Origin: Hanleya hanleyi
Taxonomy: Eukaryota; Mollusca; Polyplacophora; Lepidopleurida; Hanleyidae
DNA: 64,000 bases
Assembly: GCA_036873755.1 (NCBI GenBank)
Contig: JAVTVY010020441.1
Coordinates: 1 to 64,000 of the forward strand
Reading direction: 5' to 3'
Position numbers and translations under genes: made by a program. Positions 23,065 to 35,880 of the stretch are shown here, one piece after another (position 1 is the first letter of the stretch; every line of letters starts with the position of its first letter). Below the pieces are notes generated by a model that worked only from the letters and a program-made list of their open reading frames with translations, was not told the origin of the DNA and did not search any database.

Positions 23065-23720
23065 GTATGTCTGTTTTAATTAGTCGTCTACTTTGGAGCT
23101 TGTCAAAAATCAGCAGTTAATTCCGCTTAAATTTTCTTTTCTGCATCGTGTAGAACAAACTGAACTCAACAAGATGACTACCGTTTCTCCTTGATATCTA
23201 TAATATATCATGACGGAAACAACTTTTTTATTCTCTCAATATAAAACTTCAGTACAGCTGTTTATGTAGCGGGTCTCAATTACATAGGGAGACGTTATAA
23301 TGTATTCATGCTCACTGATCACAAAGGTCATTGATGCCGTATAAAGTAGTAATAGACGATCTGTGTGAGTGTAGCTAAAATCCCATGTCCAGTGAAATTG
23401 TCGAATGATAAGCCGCACACACCTCTATGACCGCACACGGCATTGTTGACCTTTGTGCTAGAAAACACGAATAAATTATGACGTCTTACTGTGTAATTGA
23501 ATCCCTGTGCATGAAACAACTGTACTGGAGTTTTATATGGAGGGAATTACAAAGTTATTTCAAGCGTGATATATTATCGACATCACGAAGAAATGGTGGT
23601 CATTTAGTTGAGTTCTGTTTGTTCTACACGATGCAAATAAGAAAAATTATGCAGAGTTAACTGCTGATTATTGACAAGTTCCAAAGCAGACGACTAATTA
23701 AAATGGACAGATAGTAGCAA
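23065..23720. repeat. Foldback: ~290-bp inverted arms with ~80-bp spacer
   Basis: 'ttttaattagtcgtct', 'gcatcgtgtagaacaaac', 'ataaaact.cagtaca' and 'tcaattaca' appear in 23065-23345 and, inverted, in 23425-23720. Arms differ by perhaps 15-20%. It begins about 100 bp outside the right end of Polinton A. No coding content. Confidence 0.85.
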
Positions 23721-24832
23721 TCTGCGTTAAAGGGTATCCTCATTGGAATATTCAAATGGCTGAAAAGTATGGAAATGCATAATTTAATATGTACTGAAAA
23801 CAATAGATTTTTTTTCAGATTTTTTCTCAAAAGAAAATAGCCACGGAAAACGCTATATTGGAAACAGTGTAGAATCAGCGACGTCACGCCTGTATTGAAA
23901 GGATTGAATTGATTGACCAGTTAGAAACATGTTTTCATACGTTTCCAAACTTTGATCACCCATACAAGTAGAGTGGTAGTAAAATATCAGTTCAGATATA
24001 TAATTACATCAACAATTTGTCGTATATAAGTAATTCTGGGGGCTAGTTTGACCACGAAGAATTGCATTGCAAGCAGTCCTATATTTCCAGTACCGGTACC
24101 GGTACAGACAGTGGATAAATCATAATACACTGATGCGATCAGAAGAAAATCTGGTTTTCTAGAATATATGGAGACAATTGTGGGACTGTTCTGTGGGCTA
24201 CAATATGGAGTATTTAAATAAAGATATTGACCGCGAACATGCAAGATCAGTGCATGGTCCAGTTCTGACGATGAATACACGCGCGCGAATACCCAACAGA
24301 TTTAATCAAATTCCATGTTTTAGAAAAACTGCATCAGCCCAAAGAAACTGAAAAAAATTTCAAGCTAGTTTAGATTACCTGCTATTCACCAGACACAGTG
24401 ATATTTAGGTTTATCTACTATTCACCAGACATATGTGATATTTTCTTGTAAACAGCAGAAATCCTCGGTTTCTATTCATATACAAGTATCACAGTTTGCA
24501 GCGTAAATTTCAGCGTAGGGAGTATGCATTATGCAGTTCACATGCATGCACTCTGCATAGGCTACGACAGTGAATTGTTTCTGTATTAAAAAGATTGCTC
24601 CTCTTTTCTCCACACATTGGCTACCTTGAATTCTCGAGAAGAGTTTGTATTTTCTCCTTTCTCTCGACTTGTTGAATATTTCAACTAAGCTTTATTTTCA
24701 AAACAACCCCTCAGTGTTACAATGAAGTGAGACCAAAGTTTTGCAGTCAATTTTGGAAGCGATGATTGCAGGTCAGTAGTATAGAAAGGCTATTTAAAGT
24801 CAACTTGACCGACTTATTTGTTCCCCCGGGTG
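23721..24832. other. Non-coding sequence between the foldback and Polinton B
   Basis: AT-rich with no recognised gene. A small direct repeat around 'attcaccagacacagtgatatt' / 'attcaccagacatatgtgatat' (24385-24440) is the only structure seen. Confidence 0.5.
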
Positions 24833-24838
24833 AAATTT

Positions 24839-25480
24839 AAGGGGGTGATCACGCGGCGATCACGTGATCAAGGCATGTCCTGACTTGTTCTGGGCTGGGG
24901 GTGGTCACATGGCGATCACGTGATCAAGGCATGCCCTGACTTGTTCTGGGCTGGGTGTTGTCACGTGCCGAACACCTGGCTCCCCGAAGGAAAATGTAAC
25001 AATGTTGCACTACGATCGCTACAATGTTGCGGCATCGTGAACATCTGGTCTGGTGCCTACGTGTCTGCGTGAGTGAGCTCACGCGCCGAACACCTGGCTC
25101 CCCGAATTGCTCCCCGAATTGCACTACGATCGCTACAATGTTGCAGCGACCGTGAACACCTTGTATGGCGCCTACGTGTCTGTGTGAGCTCACGTGTGGA
25201 ACCCAACAATGTTGCACGTTCGCTACAATGTTGCGGCATCGATATACAGAGCTTGGCAGGATTGTAAATTAACCTGGGAAGGATGGGCAGTTCCATTTGG
25301 ATCAATCAGCGGTCGACAAAAAGAGCCAATGAGGGATCGATAAAAGAACCAATGGACGGGTACTAGGATTTCGCTGACGTCCGGGTCATCATCCGGGTAC
25401 TAGGATGCTTTCGCCTACGTCCGCGTCTACATCCGGGTACTTCTATTTTTTTCTATAAAAGTCGGAATTTTCATGGAATT
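24839..25480 (+). repeat. Polinton B left TIR
   Basis: Contains 'gatcacgtgatcaaggcatg' twice, 'gaacacctggctccccgaa' twice, 'tacgatcgctacaatgttgc' twice, 'cagttccatttgga.caatcagcggtcga', a cluster of 'tacatccgggtact' repeats, and the TATA box at 25454. The order is mirrored at 37065-37841. Confidence 0.88.
25454..25460 (+). promoter_or_regulatory. Inward TATA box, left TIR of B
   Basis: TATAAAA followed by 'gtcggaattttcatgg.attgcttcattc'. The same block lies inverted in the right TIR (37080-37086), so both ends carry one promoter facing inward. Confidence 0.7.
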
Positions 25481-25544
25481 GCTTCATTCTTTCACTGACC
25501 TCCCGAAGCTGCGCTACCTGACCAGCCTGAGCCTAGATATCCAG

Positions 25545-25890
25545 CCTGACGAGAGGAGCGACTTGCCCGACCAGTGGATATACCTTAGCCTGGAGCTGAC
25601 CAGCAACTACCTGCCTGCTTGCCTGACGAGAGGAGCGACTTGCCCGACTAGTGGATATACCTCAGCCTGAAGCTGACCAGCAACTACCTGCTTGCTTGCC
25701 TGACGCGAGGAGCGACTTGCCCGATCAGTGGATATACCTCAGCCTGAAGCTGACCAGCAACTACCTGCCTGCTTGCCTGACGAGAGGAGCGACTTGCCCG
25801 ACCAGTGGATATACCTCAGCCTGAAGCTGACCAGCAACTGCCTGCCTGCCTGCCTGACGAGAGGAGCGACTCGCCTCAATTCTACCAGAT
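25545..25890 (+). repeat. 77-bp tandem repeat, ~4.5 copies, in the promoter-proximal leader of B
   Basis: Unit 'ctgacgagaggagcgacttg', 'gtggatatacctcagcctg', 'ctgaccagcaactacctgcc'. The length of 77 is not divisible by three, so the open frames over it are not conserved protein. The sequence after it ('cagcacccaaccccttac') matches the leader of the right-end transcript, so the array expanded within a 5' untranslated leader. Confidence 0.85.
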
Positions 25891-27954
25891 CTACCTCACC
25901 AGCACCCAACCCCTTACACGTACGTAATAATATCTCGCCCCCCCCCCCCAATTTCTTTTTGAGACAAATCCTTATTCGTTTACTGGAACGCGTAAAGTTT
26001 TACCGTAGCGAGAACCGAAAATATTTTTTGAAAATACTCAACGGTATCGCTGCAAGTTCGGTACGTCAATCATTGTGGAGACGACGACAGAAAGAGACAC
26101 AAGTGAGGTGCTATCATTTCAGCTATTAAATGTGAGAACATCGTTTGATACAGTCGTGAGAGTTCAGTAAGCATCAAACTCAATAGGTTTAAAATGTGAC
26201 GAAGTTGTTCTTGACAAATCTTATGATGGGAGAATGTTAAATGGTCCATATTTCGACGCTTTGCTCCAAATCAACTTGCTTTGATCCGACGTATTTGGAA
26301 TAGGTATCCCGCTATGATCAATCACTTGTGATATGGGCATCATTATAACACTGAACTTAAACTTTGAGAGTGTTCTTTTCCATGAAATATCGTCATTTTA
26401 GCAGTTTTACACTCACCTTGACCAACGACGGGAGAGGGGGGAGAGGGGGAGAGGGGGGAGAGGGGGGGAGACAAAGAGGGGGTACAGCTTCTTCCAACAT
26501 TCACATGATACACGAAAGCTGTCACACATTGTGTACAGTTAACAGATTCGATCACCATATTGAATGAAGGAGGATGTATTTTCAGTTCCACATCGTACAG
26601 GAAATGATATAGGGCCTATAGTTCTGTAAACTCATTGCGCTATTTTTTTTGGACAGATTTGCCATAGGCTGGGGTTAAGAGTTGTTACGCTTCAATAATC
26701 GCATAATTTCCGAAACTACACAGCGTCATGTGTACTTTGATTAGATATAGATATCTTAAAATGTATTCATTCGACCGTCCCATAGCATCTATTGATCCCT
26801 GAATAAATTTGTCTTATTATGGACTCTTTCATTCCATTTTTTCTCGAGACAGTACCACTGGCCCCAATTTCTGCTTAGAGTCATGGATGGGATGTAACTT
26901 TGTTCATGCATCATATGACATAACAGCAGAAGCGCATAATGTACATGTTCAACCATAACCAACAACACAACAAGATGATGCACACATCACGGAATAAGAC
27001 AACACATCCTTATGAATACCCTGAAACTATACAGAATTGATCAATTGATAACTGCAAACCTGATCTCTCAGGCAATTGGCAAGACTATGTCACTGTTATA
27101 TGCATATCCAATAATTTCAAGGCTTGGGCATTAATATGCCTTCTGTTACAGTTCATATATTCAGAGAGATGTTCCATATGCTACAAGGCAAGGTTTAATC
27201 CTTTACATTTTGATGTTGTGGTTATATGCAATTTTGTGCTTCATAAAGAATCATATGCCCTTCCATTGATTTATCAGTAACTGAAAACACAACAGCATTG
27301 CTACATGTAGTTGGATACATATTCCTGCGGATTAAGGTTTCACCTTATCAAATGGTATATCGGAAACATTTCTTTTGAAAATAATATCATACTTATGCAA
27401 TAAAGATTTGAAGGTTGAATACACTGAAAACATATCTATTGCTGTTCTCACTGTGTATATGGTGTAGGATTTCGCCTTTCTAAACGGCACACCATAAATG
27501 CACATGGTGATTACATAATGTTGAGCATTTAGGAAGCTGAATGATCTTCGTATATTGTTTCATTTATTTCTACAATACCAATAGTATTTCTACAATACCA
27601 GAAGTTCATGAACTGGAAGTGTACGAAAGACAAACATTATAGGCCCACTTCACGAGGCGGAGTATTTGAATTACAACATAACAACAGCGAGATCAGTCGT
27701 TATCAGCACGAACATGGCACATCAACAATAGTGACATGCCACGTCACATCATGTGTTATAAGGAGGGAGGTGGTGGTCAATGCTGTCTTCTGACTTCTGA
27801 CAATACATGTATAGCTCAGGGGATTCTAGACAGATCTTGTGAACTTATACTACATACATCTGGTAATATGGTCACAAGAATCCTGTGGAGACATGGCCTT
27901 GATCCAAGTCGAAGTATACAGTGAGACTGCATGTAGATTCAATCCTGAAAGGTT
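25891..27954. other. Mostly non-coding interior of B
   Basis: No recognised gene. A C-run (25940-25949) and a GA-rich simple repeat (26428-26475) are present. A basic open stretch 'LERVKFYRSENRKYFLKIL' (about 25975-26040) might be debris of an element gene, but I cannot identify it. Confidence 0.45.
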
Positions 27955-28560
27955 ATGATAGATAGATAGATAGATAGATAGTTTATTGCGATGAATTGTG
28001 CTAAAATGCATAGATACATGCATAGATACACACATACATAATATACAGACATAAGCTCACATAATATACACAGTAAAATAATAGATAGGGTACACATACT
28101 AAAAAACCTCATTAAAAACTTGATGATGGATAAGCTAATATAATCTTATTTGGCTGCATATTGGCACGGATATATATCAATATGTTACAGCTTTACACAA
28201 TGGTAATGTTATGCGGTATTCGATCATCTTTGATTATGAAGCAGTCCTTTACAAATTTTGCTACATTCTTGGTAATTATTTTGTCTGAGCAACTTAATAG
28301 TTTTATAAAAAGATCATTATTTGATATATCGGATGTAAAAGATGACTCAATATTCTTCAACAATATATCCTGCTGTACATTAAAAGCAATACAGCACAAT
28401 AGGAAGTGTTTTCATCCCCAATTACCTGACAAGTTGTACACAGTCTGTCACATCTGGGAGTTTTGGTTTTCCTGCCACTTTCTATTTCTTTCTATGTGTA
28501 CAATTGTTTCCTGGGAAATTCTCAATGTTTTAATTGCAATTAAAAAATCCTCCTAGCACA
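27955..28560 (-). pseudogene. LINE 3' end with zf-RVT-like motif, minus strand
   Basis: On the minus strand a degenerate Cys-rich motif (C-D-x-x-C-x2-C ... F-L-L-C-C, about 28395-28460, with a frameshift) is followed by 'LLSCSDKIITKNVAKFVKDC' and a stop, then a 3' UTR ending in (TATC)n at 27957-27981. This is the C-terminal tail of a Jockey/CR1-type non-LTR retrotransposon, heavily 5'-truncated. Confidence 0.7.
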
Positions 28561-29830
28561 ATAAATTCAAACAGCTGAAAAGATGCCTCCTTCAAAATGG
28601 AATAATTGGAAGAACTGTTGCTGTCTATTCTTATAAACAAAAAATCTAATTTACTGAAGAATAATATTAATTTTATTTTCCCTTCTATAGGACACTAAAT
28701 CAGCTGACAAATATGCCTTCTTACATAAGGTGGAGTAATTTGAAGAATTATGGCTGCTGTAGAAAGAGTAAGAACTGTTAATTTCCTTGTAAAGTAATGA
28801 AACTGTTGGAGGGATGATTAATTATTTCTTGAACAGTTTTGATTATGATATTCAAGTATATTCATCACATTTTCATCAGTATTAAAATTTCTGAAAGCAT
28901 TCAAATATTTCTCCAAGCTATTCAGAAGCAACAGATAGATCTTGTCCGGTTTGGTTTAATATGCTAAGGCAAAATGTGATTTCCCATTCAAGAAGTTTAA
29001 ACAATCTTTTGGAACAAATCTCAACTGTTTAGAATTTGGTCAGGATATAGTTTGCACATTCACCTGTTTGTCCTGCTCAAGAGACCTGCTAGTAATAGTT
29101 TCAATTAGGGCAGATGTTTTCAAGTGCAATTCGGTGAGGAAGATACTATACAAAGAATAACAAACTAAAATCCTCGCTCTAGTACAATGTGAGGAGCAAA
29201 ATAGGTATAATAGTGCAACTACGTGGTTCGGGAAGGTTTGTAAGAGAACCATTCCTGCTGACTGTTAATTCACCCTCCCTCTAAAGGGTTATTTCATTGC
29301 AAATGCATAATTGATGGAAAAAGACTACATATACATGTAATCATTTTGGTGATAGTCATGTTTCTCTGTGTGTTGTGATGAGAAATTATCAACTTTTCAT
29401 ATGATAAACAGAACATTGAAATGCAGTAAGCTCGTGAGTTAATTTTTTGTAAGTGACCTATACCTTCTCAGTTGCATCTTGGGGGTAATAACGCCTTGTA
29501 AGTTGAAAAAGAACTTATATTTCTTAACACTGCATCATAGAGAGAGAGGAATCATTTTTCTTGCTAAGTTTTGACACTTGGTGCAACATCAAATTGGTAT
29601 TATTTTCAATATTAAGGACACATACAGGCATCTGAATTACAAGAACCTGAACCAAATCATGTTTCGTTCATGTAAAATTCAAGAAGCTTAAATTGAACTA
29701 TTTTCATTTCTTCCATGGAATAGTTTCAAGAACTACAAATCGAGTAGCATAGATGACCGCATCTAGGTATTTAATTTCAAACATAATATTCAGAAGTGAG
29801 AACTGAAGTACTGAAAGTTCCCCATTACTA
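28561..29830. other. AT-rich sequence without recognised features
   Basis: No ORF or repeat family that I can name. Confidence 0.5.
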
Positions 29831-29849
29831 GTGTATCAAACTAGTTCTG

Positions 29850-30470
29850 GTATTACACTATCATACAAATCTCATACAATCTGGAGAATTACCTCCCTTG
29901 AATGCAATAACATTGACTTGCATCACAATAACAAAATACGAATCAGCTGTCACAAACTCGAAATAGAGAGCGGTAGGTATAAAAACACCCCAAGATGTGA
30001 CCGGATCTGTCGCCACTGTACTCAAAATGTGGTAGAAGATGAAGTACACTTCTTGCTATACTGTCCTCAACATAACAAACACAGAGATTATATAAACCAA
30101 ATTATCCACAGTAACCCGCTCCCAACCCATTCGGAAATTATAAAAGTTAAATCTGTATTAAATCTCCACAGAGACAATGCTTCAAAAATAGCAAGACTGG
30201 TACACCAAATGTACCAATCAAGACTCAGCCTTAACGCTCCATCAAAAAACCGGCTGGACACTTCTTAAAGTTTCTACATCAACAGATCGGCAACTCCTGT
30301 GTTATTTTCTAGGATTTTCCTAGAATTGCTACTAACCCACACTGTTGGTTAAAACCATACTAATTAATAATTACTACGTTGCAATAGTACCATAGTAATT
30401 ATATTGTTTGCCATACTTGTACTATTTTACGAGTCGTGCAATAAAAGCATTGTATTGCATCATCAAAGTC
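29850..30470 (+). pseudogene. LINE 3' end with zf-RVT domain, plus strand
   Basis: An intact 3' frame encodes 'RISCHKLEIESGRYKNTPR', then C-x2-C-x2-C ('CDRICRHC'), 'VEDEVHFLLYCPQHNKHRD' and a helical end, stopping at 30268. This is the zinc-binding tail found after the RT of many animal non-LTR elements. The 3' UTR runs to an AATAAA-type signal near 30440. The RT itself is absent, so the copy is 5'-truncated. Confidence 0.8.
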
Positions 30471-30550
30471 AAAGCAAACCAGCTGTAACTTTGACATGAT
30501 GAGCTGGGGTAATTCACCTTGCTGCGCAGAGGATAGTAACAGTAACATGT

Positions 30551-30720
30551 AGTAGTATAAAAAGCGCATTTCAAACCCTATTGACCTGACAATGAAGAGA
30601 TGTATTAGTCTTCACATTTTAGTAGTATGAAAAGCGCATGTCGAGCCCTATTGACCTGGCAACGATGAGGTGTATCTTCGTATTTTAGTAGTATAAAAAG
30701 CGCATGTCGAGTCCTATTGA
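30551..30720 (+). promoter_or_regulatory. Three ~68-bp repeats each with a TATA-like box, upstream of polB
   Basis: 'agtagtataaaaagcgca' starts at 30551, 30621 (with TATG) and 30687; each is followed by 'ccctattgacct'. The first codon of the polymerase gene is 120 bp after the last copy. The repeat resembles the Polinton A terminus and the orphan end at 54525. Confidence 0.6.
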
Positions 30721-30820
30721 CCTTGCCCCTCCAAAGAAATAAGTTAAGAATTCATGATTCGTGACCGATTCATTGTGTTAGATACAAAATCTGCTCTATT
30801 ACAGGGTATATACGACCAGG

Positions 30821-33800
30821 ATGAGACGACGTGACCGATCAAGATCGCCTCTGGGACGTGACAATGTGAGAGGAGAACAACACTTTCCTGAGGATCCAGC
30901 TATGCCTCCCGCTGACGCCTTGCCCGAAGACCACCCTGTGAGTGAGATCTATCGACGCCATTGGAACACCATCCGACGATGTTTTCACCGTCATCGACCT
31001 ATTCAAGATATCTATAATTTCCGACTACAGGACCTCACGTATCTTTCTAACTATATGAGAATATTTTTACAGACCAAGTTACAGCTTTCAAGTTGAATAT
31101 GACATTCGACTACATCTTGCAGCACGAACAGACGGATCAACTGCGGTATTTCTAACCCAGCAATAATACCTATGTGTTTGATCAACCCTTCACCATCACC
31201 AATCGTGCGTCACTGGAACCACTCATCGAGCAAATCACTACGTTGGATCCGTTGGAATGGGCGCGCCTGCAACGTCCCAACACAACATGGACTGTAGAAA
31301 TGGTCACCAACGTGACATTTTTCGTGACCAAATTGAGAGATCTTCCCATCGGTGCTCCTATCATTCTACCACCTTGGCTACTCCGTCGAAAAGGTCTGTA
31401 TGCGTTAACGGCCGGCGCAAAAGGACCCTACAAAGACCGGAAATGTCTGTTTCGCTGTTTGGCTGTTCATTTGAACGAGTGTGATGCCAAGGCTTGTGAT
31501 AGAGTGGCAAATATCTATTGGAAACGGTATCTAGAGTTACAAGACATAGACCCGCGGCAGTTCCGAGTCCCGTTCAAGTATTTGGATGTCGTAGAGTCAC
31601 TGTTCAACGTCAATATCTTTGTGTACCGTTTACTACGGGAGGAGGATGACACATTTGTGGCTGAATTGGTTCATCGCTCAACAGAACGGTATGCATCCAC
31701 CATGAAAGTCAATGTCTTCGACGACGGCGGGGTGAATCATTTTTCCCTGATCTACAATATGAGTCTGTACACCCAGTCCTACAGTTGTGCCCAATGCCAT
31801 CGCGTGTTCAAAGAATCGTCCAAATTACATCAGTACGAGAAGATTTGTGACAACACTGTGAAACGGAAATTTCCTGGTGGCGTGTACCATAACACGCCTA
31901 CTATTTTCGAGGAACTGGCTGATGAAGGGACTGTCATACCGGAAGAGCATCGTTATTTTCCATACCGGGCATGTTATGATTTCGAGGCGATTTTGGAACC
32001 GATGGAAGCGGCCTCGGCGAAAACACAGTGGACACGGCGCCATATTCCTCTGAGTGTTAGCATTTCCACCAACGTGCCCGGCTATGACGCTGCGCCCGTC
32101 TGTTTCGTGTCCACCGGCGACTCCCATGACTTGATTACCCGGATGATGGTGTATTTAGAGGAAGTCAGTGCGGCTAGTACGGAACTATTGGTGTCCAAGT
32201 TCCAGAACGTACTGGACCAACTCGACGACCGGATGCCTGCACATGGTGTATCCTTCAGCGACGATGAAGAGTCGGAGACGGAGACCGAGGAGACGGATAA
32301 CATTCAACCGCAGGATGTACCGAAGCCGTATGCAGAGAAATTGAAAGCCCGCTTCCTGCAATACTTAGGCCAGTTACCCGTGCTCGGCTTCAATTCGGGT
32401 CGATACGATCTCAACATGGTGAAGGAATTTCTCTACCCTTACTTGGCCCAGCCCAATACCATCAAGTCCGTCATCAAAAAGATCAATAACCACATGGCCC
32501 TCACCACTACATCTCTCCATTTCCTGGATGTACGCAACTACTTAGCTCCCAATTACAGCTATGATCAGTGGGTGAAGGCCTATTACTGTGCACAAACCAA
32601 AGGGAGGTTCCCTTACACGTATATGTCGACGCTCGACCGCTTGGAGGAAACACAGTTGCGACCCCGGGACGCTTTCTTTGACGATCTCAAGCAAGTGGAA
32701 TGTTCGGAAGAAACGTACCGGGAACTGCAGCAGGTATGGAACGACCAACATATGCAGACCTTGCGAGATTTCCTCATATGGTACAACAACTTAGATGTGG
32801 TTCCCCTCCTCGAAGCGGCCGAGAAAATGGTTCAACTGTTCCGACATCAAATGCACGTCGACATCTTCAAGGAGTGCTTGAGTTTACCGGGTCTCGCGCT
32901 TCGCCATCTTTTTCAAGATTGTCCTACATACTTTTCGCTGATACAGCAAAAAGACGAGGACATGTATGATTGCTTAAAGCAGAACATCGTCGGCGGGCCC
33001 AGCCTTATTTTTCATCGCTACCATGAGAAAGACGTCACCACCCTTCCAAGTGGAAAACCCTGTGCCAAAATCATTGGATTCGACGCCAATGCCCTGTATC
33101 TGTGGTCTCTCGCCCAACCCATGCCCAGCGGTCATTATACGCGCTAGTTGGCGGGCGGCCGGCATTTCACACCTCAACGTACACCGTACAAACACCTTGC
33201 TGACCAGTGGTTGGAGTGGTCACACCAACGCCACAGAGAAGCGGATAGGAGATCTTCGACTCCCCGTCGATGGGTTTGCTATTATCCACAAGAAGCCCAC
33301 CGTATTCCAGTTTTATGGCTGTTACTGGCACGGCCACCAATGTCCTTTCAGCGCTGGACGTTTCAACGAACGACGTGGGAAATCGGCAGAAGAACTACGG
33401 GCAGAAGTGGTGAAGAACGGAGATTACGTCAAAGAGTTGGGGTACGATCTTACCGAACTGTGGGAGTGTGAATTTCACACCATGTGCCAGGCCCTCCCAC
33501 ACTTACGCGACTTCCTTAAAGCGCGCGAGTACCCCCTCAGTCACCGACCACTCCTGACCCTGCCACAGCTTTTCGACGCCGTTCGTTCCGGGGCCCTGTA
33601 CGGATTTATGGAATGCGACCTCCATGTTCCCGACAATCTCAAGCCACGATTCGCCCAGTGCCCGCCTATTTTCAAGAACACGCCGATGAGTCGGGCTGAC
33701 ATTGGAGAGACCATGGGCGCCTTTGCTGAGGAACATGACGTACTGAAACAACCTCGTCGAATGCTGATTGGGAGCATGTGGGCGGAAAACATCTTGCTGG

Positions 33801-34723
33801 GCACCCCGCTACTACAGTGGTACATGAGCCACGGCCTCGAAGTGACGCGCGTATACCAAGTGATACAGTATAAACCCAACGCCTGTTTTGCGCGGAATGC
33901 CCACACCGTGACGTCTGCCCGTCGTCAAGGTGATCAAGATCCCAGTAAGGTCATTATCGGCGAATCGTGGAAGTTGACGGGCAATGGCTATTATGGAAAA
34001 ACGGTGACGAACCAAGACAAGCACATGAACGTCAATATCTGTACTACGCCCCAAGCACGCAAAAAGATCAACTTGCCCCTGTTTCGGTCCGTCGAGGTCA
34101 TCGATGACGATACATATGAAATCAGTTCAGCCAAGAAGACCATTCGTTACAACCTACCTCTTCAAATTGGATGTATGGTATACCAGGTGGCCAAGCTGAG
34201 GAGGCTCCAGTTTTTATATGATTCCATGGGTGTGTATTTCGATCCATCCGATTGGCAACTCATGGAGATGGACACGGACTCTGCCTATATGGCCGTCTCT
34301 AATGCGGATTGGGAGTCACTCGTCAAGCCTGAATTATGTGCGCAGTATGAAGCGGAACGGGATCAGTGGCTATCCCGACGTGACGATTACCAGTACGACA
34401 AGCGGACGCCGGGCCTGTTTAAGTTAGAGTGGAGTGGCGATGCCATGATCGCCCTCTCATCCAAGACGTATTACTGTTACGGTGGAGATGGAAACAACAA
34501 GTTTAGCTGCAAAGGAGTCAACCGGCGCGACTCGGCCATCGACAAAGCCCTCTACCTGGACGTGCTCAAAAGCCAGACCAATGCGCGTGGCACTAACCGA
34601 GGTTTCCGGGTCATCGACCACCAGATGCGAACCTACATCCAGAAACGAGATGCATTCACTTTCTTTTACCCGAAACGGAAAGTCCTTCCCGATGGAGTCA
34701 GTACGACGTACCTGGACTTGTAA
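30821..34723 (+). pseudogene. polB: Protein-primed family B DNA polymerase of Polinton B, broken
   Basis: Copies linear element DNA from a terminal-protein primer in intact relatives. Order seen: basic N-terminus and 'IYRRHWNTIRRCF' (30821-31096); 'LEWARLQRPNT' and 'TNVTFFVTKLRDLPIG' (about 31255-31365); 'CLFRCLAVHLN'; a Cys-rich box 'YSCAQCHRVF' (about 31780); exonuclease I 'CYDFEAIL' (about 31975); exonuclease II 'GFNSGRYDLNM' (about 32388); motif A 'DANALYLWSL' (33081-33110); 'FYGCYWHGHQCP'; motif B with K-x3-G-N-G-Y-Y-G (33971-34000); motif C 'DTDSAY' (34271-34288); thumb 'SSKTYYC'. Breaks: frameshift near 31090, TAA at 31153-31155, TAG at 33145-33147, frameshift near 33220. Otherwise the catalytic residues are present. 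About 1,300 codons if continuous, usual for Polinton polymerases. Confidence 0.92.
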
Positions 34724-35025
34724 ATACTACATATATTGTCTTTGACGGTATACCCAGACTTGTGAACTCTATGAACTCTAATGGACATAGATATTTGGAC
34801 TTGAAATTACTCCCTATATACATTACACCATGAATTTGTCTAATTGTGAACTCCATTCTTTTGAATTAGTACTCGATATACAACAGTTCGATGACTTGGT
34901 CTGTGAACTATACTCCACTGTGATTTCTCTCTATGTACATACGTTCACCTTAATTCTTGTTTGCACCAGTTTCACGTTCTTATATACTTGTACATACATT
35001 CTTGTTCAAGTTACTTGTTCACTTT

Positions 35026-35031
35026 AATAAA
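35026..35031 (+). terminator. Polyadenylation signal AATAAA after polB
   Basis: Located 300 bp after the polymerase stop codon, in AT-rich sequence. Confidence 0.5.
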
Positions 35032-35234
35032 TATTCGAACTTCACTTGGGTTTTCATGAAGTTTTTTATTGAACAACAACACCGCAAGCGAAACATTCGT
35101 ACTAACCATGCTCCGGGCAGGTTATACCAAGGCCTTAACGCCTATGTTGGTTTTCTGGGCATTGATGGGTTACATTTGGTCCCATCCTAGCCCACTGATT
35201 GGCTACTTTTCTCAGCCGACTCAATGACTCAAAA

Positions 35235-35545
35235 ACTACCTCCGAATACAGAAGAGTTCCAATTTTTTCCTTAGACTTATGCCTGGATGATTTGTAGTGA
35301 GCTTCAACATCCGCGACCTCTTCAACATCCGCGGATTCCCACTGGGTTTTCCCCGACCCGATTAAGTGTGTGTATGTGAGTGAGTGAGCGAGTGAGTGGT
35401 CATATTAGGTCGTTTAGGAGTAGTAGCCATAGTGACCATTTTGGAGTGCGGAGGAAGGTGTTTGGGATAGAAATGGACCATCTTGGGTCCGAATGTGTCG
35501 TGTGAGGTGTCACTAAACAGAATGATGAGGGACACGAGTTAATGC
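35235..35545 (+). repeat. Polinton A-like TIR remnant inside element B
   Basis: 'aaaactacctccgaatacag' and 'agagttccaattt' match the inner TIR of A (14987-15020). 'ggtgtttgggatagaaatgg', 'accat.ttgggtccgaa' and 'gtcgtgtgaggt' match its repeat units. Confidence 0.65.
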
Positions 35546-35552
35546 CTATATG

Positions 35553-35880
35553 TACAGACACCACCACCACACACCACCACAATACACCACCACCACACAC
35601 CACCACCACCACAATACACCACCACCATCATCACCAGGCATTGAGGCCCGTCAACACCACCACCACCACACATCACCATCACCACACACTACCACACCAC
35701 CACACCACTATTGCCACCACCACACGCTACCACACGCCACCACAAACTACCACACCACCACACACCACCACCACCACCACACACCACTATTACCATCACA
35801 CACCACCACCACCACCACCGGGCATTGACGCCCGTCAACGCCACCACCACCACCACACACCACTACACACCACCACCGGG
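35553..35880 (+). repeat. (CAC)n-rich microsatellite with embedded 'cccgtcaacgcc'
   Basis: Long interrupted CAC/CACA array; His/Thr-rich reading frames are artefacts. 'ggcattgaggcccgtcaaca', 'cattgacgcccgtcaacgcc' and 'gggcgtttgacaccc' interrupt it and resemble the promoter repeats at 19400-19575. Confidence 0.9.

Noticed and set aside
25473..26129. Leucine-rich protein gene ('LSLELTSNYLPACL..')
   Set aside because: It arises from a 77-bp tandem repeat that changes frame each unit, in a promoter leader. Not a conserved LRR.
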